From the NCBI RefSeq assembly GCF_004000215.1, contig NZ_RBVY01000005.1, positions 248,001-312,000 of the forward strand: a stretch of 64,000 nucleotides of DNA, written 5' to 3'. A program made the position numbers and the translations under genes. A model generated the notes under the pieces. It saw nothing but the letters and a program-made list of their open reading frames with translations. It had not been told where the DNA came from and did no database searches. This document shows positions 18,517-26,756 of this stretch, in pieces. Every line of letters begins with the position of its first letter. Within the stretch, counting starts at the first letter, position 1. Source of the stretch: Nitratireductor alexandrii. Its GTDB lineage: Bacteria; Pseudomonadota; Alphaproteobacteria; Rhizobiales; Rhizobiaceae.

Positions 18517-18640
18517 GGCACCGAAAGACAGGATTCGCGCCCCTTGCGCAAGGGCGCTCGACGCGCCCCGTCACCGCCGAGCCGGCCCGGCCTGCCAAAG
18601 ACATCCGGCGATCGAAACGCTCGAATTTCGCGGCGATGTC

Positions 18641-19129
18641 TCACCGGAGCGGGTTGCGCGCATAACCCGGCCCGATCGTCAGCGGCCTGTCCGGCACGAC
18701 CGCGTCGCTGATCTGCGAGCGCACGCTCAGGCTGTCGCGCCACAGCACGGCGCGCGCCTCGCGGTCCAAAACCCGGATCGCCACCCGGTAGGGCTTGTCC
18801 TTCTCAACACCGCGCACCGGCGGCGAGCGCAGCGAATAGCGCGCCGTGTCGGTGCCGACGCGCGTGCGCACCACGTGGCCGGCGCCGCCGGCGGGGTCCT
18901 CGAACGTCGCCTCGATGATCGAGCCGGTGGGCAGCGGGCGCTGCACCAGCGCGGTAAAGCCGTAATAGACGTCGGCGACACGGTAATTGAACATGAAACC
19001 GCTGCCGAGGATCTTCAGATAGGGCTTCGAGGAAGGATCCTCGCGTGTCAGCCAGCCGACGGCAAGCAGCAGGACGAGGATCGTCGCCGTTGCCGCCAGG
19101 ACGCGTAAAACGGTCACATGCCGGATCAT
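18641..19129 (-). CDS. Membrane-anchored protein of unknown function
   Basis: A 162-residue protein I do not recognise. One N-terminal hydrophobic segment (VTVLRVLAATATILVLLLAVGWL) is followed by a soluble domain with beta-strand character: YLKILGSGFMFNYRVADVYYGF, GSIIEATFEDPAGGAGH and KPYRVAIRVLDREARAVLWRD. This is consistent with a periplasmic domain tethered to the inner membrane. The start at 19129 places the basic residues IRH directly before the membrane segment. It lies between the helicase and the nitrile hydratase operon with gaps of 124 and 113 bases, so it is probably independent of both. Confidence 0.75.
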   Translation of the reverse strand: MIRHVTVLRVLAATATILVLLLAVGWLTREDPSSKPYLKILGSGFMFNYRVADVYYGFTALVQRPLPTGSIIEATFEDPAGGAGHVVRTRVGTDTARYSLRSPPVRGVEKDKPYRVAIRVLDREARAVLWRDSLSVRSQISDAVVPDRPLTIGPGYARNPLR

Positions 19130-19242
19130 GAAACCCAGTATAGCATAGGCCGCGCGCCCGCGGCCTGCGCCAGCCTGATTGCGTCTATCGCCAAGCCGAT
19201 CGCTCGTACCGGCGCATAACGGGCGGGCCGGCGCGAGGCCGC

Positions 19243-19569
19243 TCAGCCGGCGTAGCCGCGAGGGTCGTTTTCCAGCTTGATCGGCGCGCCGTGCGGTGTC
19301 GCGCGGGCCGCGCGGCGCCAGGCGGCCGCCAATTCGGCAAGCCGGGCGCGGTCGGCAAGCCCCTTTTCGGCGAGCAACGCCTCGAGCGCGGCGACCACGC
19401 CATGGTAATAGTCGCTGCCGTCGGCGGCAACGCCGGCGCGCGCGCGCTCGCGACCGAGCGCGGCGGCCCATTCGCCCGGCGAGACCAGCCCCTTGTCCTG
19501 CAGGGCGAGCGCCAGCGCGAAGGCCTCGGCCTGCCAGGGTTCGGCGAAGGCGCCGTCCTCATGGCTCAT
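19243..19569 (-). CDS. Nitrile hydratase accessory protein
   Basis: A 108-residue protein matching the nitrile hydratase accessory family, which resembles the N-terminal part of the beta subunit: FAEPWQAEAFALALALQDKGLVSPGEWAAALGRE, then DYYHGVVAALEALLAEKGL. In cobalt-type enzymes a small beta-homologous protein helps insert the metal into the alpha subunit (self-subunit swapping). Its ATG lies inside the end of the beta gene (11-bp overlap), making a tight alpha-beta-accessory operon. It is the last gene of that operon; no terminator is obvious. Confidence 0.88.
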   Translation of the reverse strand: MSHEDGAFAEPWQAEAFALALALQDKGLVSPGEWAAALGRERARAGVAADGSDYYHGVVAALEALLAEKGLADRARLAELAAAWRRAARATPHGAPIKLENDPRGYAG

Positions 19570-20227
19570 CGGCCGGCTCCAGATAGCTTTCCCAGGCGTC
19601 GATCGACACCGACAGCGTCGCGTCCGCCGCCTCGCCCCACAATTCGCGTGCCGAAAACACGACCGTGTAGAGATGCTGCGGCGCCTCGCCCGCGCCATGC
19701 GCGTTGGCGTCGGGAAAGACGAACCCGCCACGCACCGCCTCGATCACCCCCACCTTGCCGCGCGCATAGCGCGGCAGCCGCGTATGGCCCTGCGGATGCA
19801 TGGTACGGGTTTGCACGCGGGCGCCGGACGAAAAGCGCGGCGCGGCCGCGACCGCCCGGTCGCACGGCCCGCCTCTGGCGAGCGCGCCCGGCACGTCGGC
19901 CGCCCGCAGGACGCGTTTCGGGGTCGCGCCCGCGCCGTGCGCCCGGCCGGCTGCCAGTTCGTCCTCGGTGACGAAACCGTGCCGCACCAACAGCCGTTCC
20001 AACGCCTTCGTCCAGATTTCGTAATAGCTCGACGCGTAGTAGTCGGCTGGATGCAGGCATTCGCGCGCGTACCGACTTTCGTCGATGGTCCAGTGTCCCA
20101 TCGCGCCGGCCGCCAGCGTGACGCCGAGCGCGCGCTTTTCCCACTCGGCATGAAAGATCGGTTCGTCGACCTCAGGCGCCACGGCGCCGAAGCCCATCTG
20201 GCCGCCGAGGTCGTGCGGACCGTTCAC
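19559..20227 (-). CDS. nthB: Nitrile hydratase beta subunit
   Basis: A 222-residue beta subunit. It starts with GTG at 20227, overlapping the alpha stop (GTGA), and reads [15 protein letters not shown] as expected. Other landmarks are [70 protein letters not shown] and the C-terminal [16 protein letters not shown]. It pairs with the alpha subunit to form the heterodimer that hydrates nitriles to amides. Arg residues in the RxRxx region are known to contact the oxidised cysteines of alpha. Confidence 0.95.
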   Translation of the reverse strand: MNGPHDLGGQMGFGAVAPEVDEPIFHAEWEKRALGVTLAAGAMGHWTIDESRYARECLHPADYYASSYYEIWTKALERLLVRHGFVTEDELAAGRAHGAGATPKRVLRAADVPGALARGGPCDRAVAAAPRFSSGARVQTRTMHPQGHTRLPRYARGKVGVIEAVRGGFVFPDANAHGAGEAPQHLYTVVFSARELWGEAADATLSVSIDAWESYLEPADEP

Positions 20228-20835
20228 GGTGCGGCCTCGGGCGCCAGCGCCAGCCCGGTGCCGATCATGGAATCGCGCGTCACCAGGCCGGCAAGCGCCT
20301 CCTCGGCCCAGCCCTGCGTGCCGGGCGGGCGTAGCGGCACGACCAGATAGCGCAGCTCGGCGGTCGAATCCCACACCCGGATCGCGGTTTCGCCCGGCAG
20401 TTTCAGCCCGAACTCCTCCAAAACGCCGCGTGGATCGATCACCGCCCGCGAGCGATAGGGCGGCGATTTATACCAGACCGGCGGCAGGCCGAGCACCGAC
20501 CACGGATAACAGGAGCACAAGGTGCACACGACCAGATTGTGGGTGTCGGCACTGTTGAACACCGCCTGCATGTGCTCGCCCTGGCGGCCGGTGTAACCGA
20601 GCGAGGCGATCGCGGCGGTGGCGTCGTTTTGGAGCCATTCAGAAAAGCCCGGATCGGTCCATGCCCTGGCGACGACGCGCGCGCCGTTTTTCGGTCCGAC
20701 CTTGTGTTCGTAGGTCTCCACGATCGCGTCGACGGCGGCCGGGTCGATCAGCCCCTTTTCGGCAAGCACGGTTTCGAGCGCCCGCACGCGCGCCGTCATC
20801 GGATCGAGCTCGTTGTCGTGGTGATCGTGCGCCAT
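20224..20835 (-). CDS. nthA: Nitrile hydratase alpha subunit, cobalt type
   Basis: A 203-residue catalytic subunit of nitrile hydratase (nitrile + water to amide). The metal-binding claw reads [11 protein letters not shown]: three cysteines, two of which become sulfinic and sulfenic acids, plus backbone amides. The Thr in CTLCSC is characteristic of cobalt-type enzymes; iron types have Ser there. Other family stretches are [25 protein letters not shown]-like [28 protein letters not shown] and [15 protein letters not shown]. The ATG at 20835 is chosen over the TTG at 20880. No nitrilase or amidase follows, so the amide is handled elsewhere. Confidence 0.95.
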   Translation of the reverse strand: MAHDHHDNELDPMTARVRALETVLAEKGLIDPAAVDAIVETYEHKVGPKNGARVVARAWTDPGFSEWLQNDATAAIASLGYTGRQGEHMQAVFNSADTHNLVVCTLCSCYPWSVLGLPPVWYKSPPYRSRAVIDPRGVLEEFGLKLPGETAIRVWDSTAELRYLVVPLRPPGTQGWAEEALAGLVTRDSMIGTGLALAPEAAP

Positions 20836-20886
20836 GATCGCGCAGAGTATGGCGCGCACCGGCTCAGGGCAAGATGTCAACGCCGA

Positions 20887-21480
20887 TCAGCGCAGCATCG
20901 GCCACAGCGTCGCCGCCAAAAGCAGTCCCATGGCGATGTTGAACCATTTCAGCCGGATCGGATCGGCCAGAAACCGTCGCAGCGCGACCCCGAACCCGGC
21001 CCAGGACGACACGCACGGCACGTTGACGAGGCCGAAGGCGACGGCGACCAGAAAAACCGATCCGAAGGGGCTGTCCGCATTGGTGTAGAGCACCATCGCC
21101 GTCACCGCCATCACCCAGGCCTTGGGATTAACCCATTGGAACGCCGCCGCCGACAGGAAGGACATCGGCCGGCCGTTACCCGACACCCCATCGATCGACC
21201 GCGACATGGCGATCCGCCAGGCGAGATAGAGCAGATAGGCGCCGCCGGCGAATTTCAGCGCCGTATGCAAAGACGGAAAGCTGGAAAGCACGGCGCCAAG
21301 GCCGAGTCCGACGGACAACAACAATGTGACGAACCCGGCACCGATGCCGAGCATATGCGGCACGGTACGCCAGAAACCGTAATTCACGCCCGAAACCAAA
21401 AGCATGAGATTGTTCGGACCGGGCGTGATCGAGGAAACGAAGGCGAAAACCAGCAGGGCGAAAAAGACGTCGGCGGTCAT
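20887..21480 (-). CDS. LysE/RhtB family amino acid exporter
   Basis: A 197-residue inner-membrane exporter with about six hydrophobic segments. The N-terminal signature FVSSITPGPNNLMLLVSGVNYGF is diagnostic, followed by KFAGGAYLLYLAWRIA and FQWVNPKAWVMAVTAM. Family members export basic or neutral amino acids or homoserine lactone-like compounds; the substrate is unassigned here. A 23-bp palindrome 60 bases upstream (21540-21562) is the likely operator, but no AsnC/Lrp or LysR regulator is adjacent. It sits between nitrile hydratase and ilvBH on the same strand. Confidence 0.9.
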   Translation of the reverse strand: MTADVFFALLVFAFVSSITPGPNNLMLLVSGVNYGFWRTVPHMLGIGAGFVTLLLSVGLGLGAVLSSFPSLHTALKFAGGAYLLYLAWRIAMSRSIDGVSGNGRPMSFLSAAAFQWVNPKAWVMAVTAMVLYTNADSPFGSVFLVAVAFGLVNVPCVSSWAGFGVALRRFLADPIRLKWFNIAMGLLLAATLWPMLR

Positions 21481-21539
21481 GGTCCGGTTCCGTTTGCACC
21501 GTGCCCGCCGCGCCTATGCAAGGATCCGCGGGCACGCAC

Positions 21540-21562
21540 TTAGGACAGTATTATTGTCCTAA
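21540..21562. promoter_or_regulatory. Palindromic candidate operator upstream of lysE-family gene
   Basis: TTAGGACA (21540-21547) and its exact inverse TGTCCTAA (21555-21562) flank a 7-base A/T-rich spacer. The centre lies about 70 bases before the exporter start on the minus strand, a position typical for an activator or repressor of the promoter. Confidence 0.6.
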
Positions 21563-21685
21563 ATTGCCTGAAAATCGACTCCGAATTTGTCCGGGGAACA
21601 ATTTTGACGACCCGGGGATCGTCATGGTTTGCAAGGCGCGGCGGAAAGCCGTCCGCTCCGAGAAAAAACAACGAGCCCGCCGGTC

Positions 21686-22261
21686 CTACTGCATGCCCTG
21701 GGCGCCGCGGTTGAGCGCGGCGACGCCGGTGCGACACACCTCCACCAGCCCGAGCGGCTGCATGATGGCGATGAACTGCTCGATCTTGGAGACCCTGCCG
21801 GTGATCTCGAAGATGAAGTGCTCGGTATTGGCGTCGATCACCTGGGCGCGGAAGGCGTCGGCGAGCCGCAGCGCCTCCACCCGATGGTCGCCGACGCCGG
21901 CTACCTTGACCAACGCCAATTCGCGCTCCAGCGGCCGGTCCTGCCCGCGCTCGCGCGCCACCACGGTCAGGTCGACCACCTTGTGCACCGGCACGATGCG
22001 CTCGAGCTGATGCTTGATCTGTTCCAGCACGTGCGGCGTGCCGCGGGTGACGATGGTGATACGCGACAGGTGCCGCTCGTGCTCGGTCTCCGACACGGTC
22101 AGGCTGTCAATATTGTAGCCGCGCCCCGAAAACAGCCCGATCACGCGCGCCAGAACGCCCGGTTCGTTGTCGACCAGCACCGACAGCGTGCGGGTTTCGT
22201 GGGTCTCGGTCTCGCGCGCGATGAAATAGGCGGAACCGGTCGGTTTGAGTTGGGCGTTCAT
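21686..22261 (-). CDS. ilvH: Acetolactate synthase small (regulatory) subunit
   Basis: A 191-residue regulatory subunit of acetohydroxyacid synthase. The N-terminal ACT domain reads TLSVLVDNEPGVLARVIGLFSGRGYNIDSLTVSETE; the second half has VVARERGQDRPLERELALVKV and EITGRVSKIEQFIAIMQPLGLVEVCRTGVAALNRG. It binds valine and activates and feedback-inhibits the large subunit. It lies 96 bases downstream of ilvB on the same strand and should be transcribed from the attenuated promoter upstream of ilvB. Confidence 0.96.
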   Translation of the reverse strand: MNAQLKPTGSAYFIARETETHETRTLSVLVDNEPGVLARVIGLFSGRGYNIDSLTVSETEHERHLSRITIVTRGTPHVLEQIKHQLERIVPVHKVVDLTVVARERGQDRPLERELALVKVAGVGDHRVEALRLADAFRAQVIDANTEHFIFEITGRVSKIEQFIAIMQPLGLVEVCRTGVAALNRGAQGMQ

Positions 22262-22357
22262 CTTTGCGCTTTTTCCTTCTGCGCTGTGGCGGGCGGGTTC
22301 TTGCGGGCGCCCGACCGTCCTTGCGAACCGCGTGGCCGAGCCCTCGGCTCTCCGCGC

Positions 22358-24145
22358 CTAGACCAGTTCCCTGCCCTTGGCGTCGATGGCATTGGCAACG
22401 GCCTCGTCGGTCGCCTCGTCGGGCAGCAACATCTCGTTATGGGCCTTGCCGGACGGGATCATCGGAAAGCAATTGGCGAGGTTGGCCACCCGGCAGTCGA
22501 AGATCACCGGTTTCTTGACCGCGATCATCTCCTCGATCTTGTCGTCCAACTCGCCGGGCTTTTCGCAGCGTATGCCGTGGCCGCCATAGGCCTCGGCCAG
22601 CTTGACGAAATCCGGCAGCGCCTCCGTGTAGGAATGCGACAGCCGGTTGCCGTGCAGCAATTGCTGCCATTGCCGGACCATGCCCATATATTGGTTGTTG
22701 AGGATGAAGATCTTGATCGGCGCCTGGTACTGGACGGCCGTGCTCATCTCCTGGATCGTCATCAGCACCGAAGCGTCGCCGGCGATGTCGATCACCAGGC
22801 TGTCGCGATGGGCGATCTGCACGCCCAGCGCGGCCGGCAGGCCGTAGCCCATCGTGCCGAGCCCGCCGCTGGTCATCCAGCGATTGGGCTGCTCGAAACC
22901 GTAGTGCTGCGCCGCCCACATCTGGTGCTGGCCGACCTCGGTGGTGATGAACGTGTCCCGGTCCTTGGTCAATTCGTAGAGCCGCTGGACCGCATATTGC
23001 GGCATGATGACGTCGTCATTGGGCTTGTAGGCCAGCGAATCGCGCGCCCGCCAGCGTTCGATCTGCTCCCACCAGGGTCCGAGCGCGGCACGGTCGGGCG
23101 TGACCGTCGCGCGCCACAGCCGCACGACATCCTCCAGCACCCGGCCGACATCGCCCAGGATCGGAATGTCGGCGCGAACGTTCTTGTTGATCGAGGACGG
23201 ATCGATATCGATGTGGATCTTCTTCGAATTGGGCGAAAACGCGTCCAGGCGCCCGGTGATGCGGTCGTCGAAACGGGCGCCGATGCACAGCATGACATCG
23301 CAATCGTGCATGGCCATGTTGGCCTCGAACGTGCCGTGCATGCCCAGCATGCCGAGCCAGCGCTCGCCCGAGGCCGGATAGGCGCCGAGCCCCATCAGCG
23401 TCGAGGTGACCGGAAAACCGGACAGGTCGACGAGTTCGCGCAACAAATGGCTTGCCTCGGGTCCCGAATTCACCACGCCGCCGCCCGAATAGATGATCGG
23501 CTTCTTGGCCTCGGAAAGCAGGTGCACCGCCGCCTTGATCGCCTCCAGATCGCCTTGCAGGCGCGGCCGGTACGACGTCCGCGGCGCCTGCTGCGGCGGG
23601 GTGTAGATGCCCTTGGCGAACTGGATATCCTTGGGAATGTCGACCACGACCGGCCCCGGCCGTCCGGTGGTGGCGACGTGGAACGCCTCGTGGATGATGC
23701 CGGCGAGCTCGTTGACGTCCTTGACCAGCCAATTGTGCTTGGTGCACGGGCGGGTGATGCCGACCGTGTCGCATTCCTGAAACGCGTCCGAGCCGATCAG
23801 CGTCGTGGGCACCTGGCCGGTGATGCAGACCAGCGGAATGGAATCCATCAACGCGTCCTGCAGCGGCGTGACCGCGTTGGTCGCCCCCGGCCCGGACGTC
23901 ACAAGCATCACGCCGGCCTTGCCCGTCGAGCGCGCATAGCCCTCGGCGGCGTGGCCGGCGCCCTGTTCGTGCCGCACCAGGATATGCTCGATATCCTCCT
24001 GCTGGAACAGTTCGTCGTAGATGGGAAGCACCGCGCCGCCGGGATAGCCGAAAATATGTTCGACGCCGTTGTCCTTCAGCGCCTGCGCGACCATCTCCGC
24101 GCCCGTCATCTCGGCACGGCCGGTATCGTCTTTCGGGTTCACCAT
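22358..24145 (-). CDS. ilvB: Acetolactate synthase large (catalytic) subunit
   Basis: A 595-residue thiamine-diphosphate enzyme that makes 2-acetolactate or 2-aceto-2-hydroxybutyrate, the first common step of branched-chain amino acid synthesis. The N-terminal TPP domain contains the catalytic Glu in HEQGAGHAAEGYARSTGKAGVMLVTSGPGATNAVT, with GSDAFQECDTVGITRPCTKHN. The C-terminal TPP motif is GDASVLMTIQEMSTAVQYQAPIKIFILNNQYMGMVRQWQQ. MVNPKDD at 24145 is the most family-like start; the open frame extends further but into the attenuator. It is controlled by the leader at 24207-24355. Confidence 0.96.
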   Translation of the reverse strand: MVNPKDDTGRAEMTGAEMVAQALKDNGVEHIFGYPGGAVLPIYDELFQQEDIEHILVRHEQGAGHAAEGYARSTGKAGVMLVTSGPGATNAVTPLQDALMDSIPLVCITGQVPTTLIGSDAFQECDTVGITRPCTKHNWLVKDVNELAGIIHEAFHVATTGRPGPVVVDIPKDIQFAKGIYTPPQQAPRTSYRPRLQGDLEAIKAAVHLLSEAKKPIIYSGGGVVNSGPEASHLLRELVDLSGFPVTSTLMGLGAYPASGERWLGMLGMHGTFEANMAMHDCDVMLCIGARFDDRITGRLDAFSPNSKKIHIDIDPSSINKNVRADIPILGDVGRVLEDVVRLWRATVTPDRAALGPWWEQIERWRARDSLAYKPNDDVIMPQYAVQRLYELTKDRDTFITTEVGQHQMWAAQHYGFEQPNRWMTSGGLGTMGYGLPAALGVQIAHRDSLVIDIAGDASVLMTIQEMSTAVQYQAPIKIFILNNQYMGMVRQWQQLLHGNRLSHSYTEALPDFVKLAEAYGGHGIRCEKPGELDDKIEEMIAVKKPVIFDCRVANLANCFPMIPSGKAHNEMLLPDEATDEAVANAIDAKGRELV

Positions 24146-24206
24146 TGTCTTTCGTCCCAATCTTCTTCTGCGCGCTGCCGCCACGTTCCTTAGCGGCGAT
24201 CCTGAC

Positions 24207-24232
24207 AATAAAAAAGGCCCCCGAAGGAGCCT
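24207..24232 (-). terminator. Attenuator terminator in the ilvB leader
   Basis: On the minus strand AGGCTCC pairs with GGGGCCT across a TTCG tetraloop (24215-24232, one T-G pair) and runs into TTTTTTATT. It lies between the leader peptide stop and ilvB, 62 bases upstream of the ilvB start: the position and form of a transcription attenuator. Confidence 0.88.
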
Positions 24233-24238
24233 GACGAT

Positions 24239-24287
24239 CGCGCATGGGTGCTTTTGCCCGACGGTTACACCGCCTTGCCCATGCGCG
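24239..24287 (-). promoter_or_regulatory. Upstream leader hairpin of the ilvB attenuator
   Basis: CGCGCATGGG on the minus strand (24278-24287, codons near the end of the leader peptide) pairs perfectly over 10 bp with CCCATGCGCG (24239-24248). It lies directly before the terminator hairpin. It could be the pause or protector hairpin; which alternative fold acts as antiterminator is not resolved by eye. Confidence 0.6.
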
Positions 24288-24318
24288 TTCCTACTACGAG
24301 AATGATCCGTGTGTTCAT
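24265..24318 (-). CDS. ilvB leader peptide (17 residues, Ile-Ile-Leu-Val-Val run)
   Basis: The short ORF reads MNTRIILVVGTRMGKAV and stops with TAA. Five consecutive branched-chain codons (Ile, Ile, Leu, Val, Val) are the sensor expected for ribosome-mediated attenuation: scarcity of any of the three charged tRNAs stalls the ribosome there. A stem-loop overlapping the end of the ORF and a terminator follow before ilvB. The ATG lies 8 bases beyond the predicted -10 box, so transcription probably starts at or within a few bases of it and the leader mRNA is nearly leaderless. Attenuation of ilv operons by such peptides is established in proteobacteria; its use here is inferred from layout. Confidence 0.88.
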   Translation of the reverse strand: MNTRIILVVGTRMGKAV

Positions 24319-24326
24319 GAGCGCGG

Positions 24327-24355
24327 ACTTTAGGCACGGTTTCGGCCCCCGTCAA
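24327..24355 (-). promoter_or_regulatory. Probable promoter of the ilvB leader
   Basis: On the minus strand TTGACG (24350-24355) and TAAAGT (24327-24332) are 17 bases apart. The predicted start of transcription is about at the leader ATG (24318). Confidence 0.65.
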
Positions 24356-24492
24356 CGCGAAAACGCGTCCACGACCGTTCCCGTCATCGGCGAGCCGTCC
24401 CCGCCATTAGGGAAATGTCTACCATTCCCCAACACCCCGCCTTAACCCAACACGGCTACCGTGCCTGGCAACGAGGGTACGGGAATGTGTCG

Positions 24493-26376
24493 ATGATGTA
24501 TGCCGAGAACGGCAAGGCCGTCGGCGAAACGGTCAGCCAGGAAAGACGCAACCCCCAGCAGCCGGACGCCCGGATGCTGGGACGCGTCATCCAGTGCGAC
24601 GGCGCGCGCGCGACCATTTCGTCCTATGTCGACGCGGCCGAGGACGCACCGACCGATCTGTGGAACATCGGCAAGCTGATTTCGGTGTCGACCGGCCAGA
24701 CCCGTCTCGTCGGCCTGGTCTGCTCGATCGAGACGCCCTCGGGCATCTGGGCCGAAACCGGCACCAATCCGATCACGGTTCATCTCGAACTGATCGGTGA
24801 GGTTCGCGACGAGCCCGGTACCCGCCGGCCGGTCTTCGACCGCGGCATCACCGTCTATCCCAATATCGGTTCGATCGCGCACCAGATCAGGTCGCGCGAT
24901 CTCGAGGCCGTGTACCAGATGCACGGCAAGCGGGCGGTCGCCATCGGCCAACTCGCCCAAAACACCAAGCTGCCGGCGCGCATCGCGATCGACTGCATGC
25001 TCAATCGCCATTTCGCGATCGTCGGCACGACCGGCGTCGGCAAATCCTCCGCCGTGTCGCTGCTCTTGCACAAGGCGATCGAGGAACGCCCCGATCTGCG
25101 CATTCTCATCCTCGATCCGCACAACGAATTCTCCGCCGCCTTCCCCAGTCAGGCCGCGCGCATCGACCAGACGACGCTCGACTTGCCGTTCTGGCTGTTC
25201 CGGCTCGAAGAGTTGACCGAGGTCTTGTTTCGCGGCCGCGACGGGGTGGTCGAGGAAATCGACATGCTTCGCGACCTTATTCCCGCGGCCAAGCTCGCCT
25301 ACAGCCAACCCTCCGGCGCGGCGCGTCTGCGGCGCTCGTCCGATCATGGTTCGGTCACCGCCGACACGCCGGTGCCCTATCGCATCAACGATCTGATCAG
25401 GCTGATCGACGAGCGCATGGGCCTGCTCGATTCCAAGGCCGAGCGGCCCGTCCTGCGTTCGCTTCGCGGCCGGCTCGAAAGCATCATCAACGACCCGTCC
25501 TACCGGTTCATGTTCGCGCCGAGCCTGGTCGAGGATTCCATCCGCGACATCATCGGCAAGATCTTCCGCGTACCCCATGGCGGCAAGCCGGTGATGTGTT
25601 TCCAGATGGCCGGCATGCCCTCGGAGGTGGTCAACTCGGTCTGTTCGGTGCTGGCAAGGTTGGCCTTCGACCTCGCCCAGGCGAGCGCGAACCGGCTGAA
25701 ACTGCTGGTGCTGTGCGAGGAAGCCCACCGCTACATGCCGTCCGACCCGCGGCTCGGCTTCGCGCCGACCCGCCACGCCCTGGCCCGGATCGCCAAGGAA
25801 GGCCGCAAATATGGCTGCTATCTCGGCGTCGTGACCCAGCGACCGGGCGAACTCGACCCGACCATCCTGTCGCAATGCTCGACCGTGTTCGCCATGCGCC
25901 TGTCCAATGATCGCGATCAGGACATCATCCGCAGCGCGATCGCCGACTCGTCGGCCTCCACCCTGTCGTTTCTGTCGTCCATGGGACAACGCGAGGCGAT
26001 CGCCTTCGGCGAGGGCGTGGCCACGCCGATGCGCCTGAAATTCGAGGAACTCAGCCCCGACCTGATTCCCGGTGCCCACGCCGACAGCGACTTCGGCGAG
26101 GTGACCGAGCCCGACGACCTTGACCTCGCCGCGATGATCGAGCGGATGCGGCACGTCAACCGGGCCGAGCCGGCCAACGCCGCCGATCCGCAGGCCGATC
26201 CCGCCTTCTTCGGCGAGCCGAGCAGCGTGTTGAAACGCGTCCTGCCCGGCGGCGCGGCCAATAGCGGCGGCTGGGCCGACCGCGAACAACGGGGCGGCGG
26301 CGTTGCCGCTTTCGACGACGAACCGCGCCGCGCGCGCCGTTTCGGCGACGCCACCTACCGCCCGATCCGCGACTGA
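24493..26376 (+). CDS. HerA-like ATPase/helicase (DUF87)
   Basis: About 627 residues of the HerA/FtsK superfamily. An N-terminal beta-barrel (HAS-barrel) region reads LGRVIQCDGARATISSYV and GKLISVSTGQTRLVGLV. Walker A is GTTGVGKSS (about residue 178) and the first acidic motif ILILDPHNEFSAAF. The second is LLVLCEEAHRYMP, with an arginine-finger region NDRDQDIIRSAI. HerA hexamers pump DNA and usually pair with the nuclease NurA, which is absent here. Several starts are possible (ATG 24415, GTG 24487, ATG 24493); I chose 24493, after a GAGGG-rich stretch. The Arg-rich tail is weakly conserved by look. Confidence 0.87.
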   Translation: MMYAENGKAVGETVSQERRNPQQPDARMLGRVIQCDGARATISSYVDAAEDAPTDLWNIGKLISVSTGQTRLVGLVCSIETPSGIWAETGTNPITVHLELIGEVRDEPGTRRPVFDRGITVYPNIGSIAHQIRSRDLEAVYQMHGKRAVAIGQLAQNTKLPARIAIDCMLNRHFAIVGTTGVGKSSAVSLLLHKAIEERPDLRILILDPHNEFSAAFPSQAARIDQTTLDLPFWLFRLEELTEVLFRGRDGVVEEIDMLRDLIPAAKLAYSQPSGAARLRRSSDHGSVTADTPVPYRINDLIRLIDERMGLLDSKAERPVLRSLRGRLESIINDPSYRFMFAPSLVEDSIRDIIGKIFRVPHGGKPVMCFQMAGMPSEVVNSVCSVLARLAFDLAQASANRLKLLVLCEEAHRYMPSDPRLGFAPTRHALARIAKEGRKYGCYLGVVTQRPGELDPTILSQCSTVFAMRLSNDRDQDIIRSAIADSSASTLSFLSSMGQREAIAFGEGVATPMRLKFEELSPDLIPGAHADSDFGEVTEPDDLDLAAMIERMRHVNRAEPANAADPQADPAFFGEPSSVLKRVLPGGAANSGGWADREQRGGGVAAFDDEPRRARRFGDATYRPIRD

Positions 26377-26756
26377 CCCGGCCGACCGGCAAGCAAGCCC
26401 TCAAGCGTTTTTAGGCGAAGCGGAAGCCGCCGAGCCGTTCGCAAACGTCTTGCAACAATGCGTTGGGACCGGACTGCGAAGCCGTGCAAAGCAGAACGCC
26501 TCCAACGCCGGCATAGCCGCGCCGCGAGCGCGCGCGGCGCGGCGGCCGCCTTTTCCAAACCAGCTTTTCCGCCGCCCACGCCCTTTGTCGCCGCCGGATC
26601 TGCGCCGGCATAGGCCGCAAAGCCCGCCGGCGCCACGGCGCGAACCTGTTCGTCGATCTTCTCAGGAAGGATATTTTCGCTGCCGGCCGGCGTGCGGTTT
26701 GGCGGGCGCCGGAACGGGACGAGCCCGTCGGGCGCGGCGCTGCGAGGCGCCCGGCC
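26377..26756. other. 380-bp intergenic region holding a dispersed repeat copy
   Basis: This lies between the convergent HerA-like and GGDEF genes. No gene is supported: the short minus-strand frame here is Arg/Ala-rich with no ribosome site. It contains one copy of the dispersed repeat at 26401-26500; the rest is G/C-rich and featureless to my eye. Confidence 0.55.
26401..26500 (+). repeat. Dispersed intergenic repeat, copy 1
   Basis: AAGCGTTTTTAGGCGAAGCG, then GAAGCCG, CCGTTC, AAACGT, CAACAAT, CTGCGA and AAGCAGA occur in the same order and spacing as in copy 2 at 62676-62780. By eye roughly two thirds of positions agree. It resembles the class of GCGTTT...GGAA...CCG intergenic repeats common in Hyphomicrobiales. 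Confidence 0.65.

Noticed and set aside
18517-18640. Possible small gene between the RecD-like helicase and the membrane-anchored unknown
   Set aside because: No frame with a ribosome site or family likeness on either strand.
21629-24193. An 854-residue plus-strand open frame
   Set aside because: It is antisense to ilvH and ilvB, which match their families over full length; its translation is His/Arg-rich with no family likeness.
26411-26636. Short minus-strand frames in the HerA-GGDEF gap
   Set aside because: They are Arg/Ala-rich without ribosome sites, and the segment contains the dispersed repeat.
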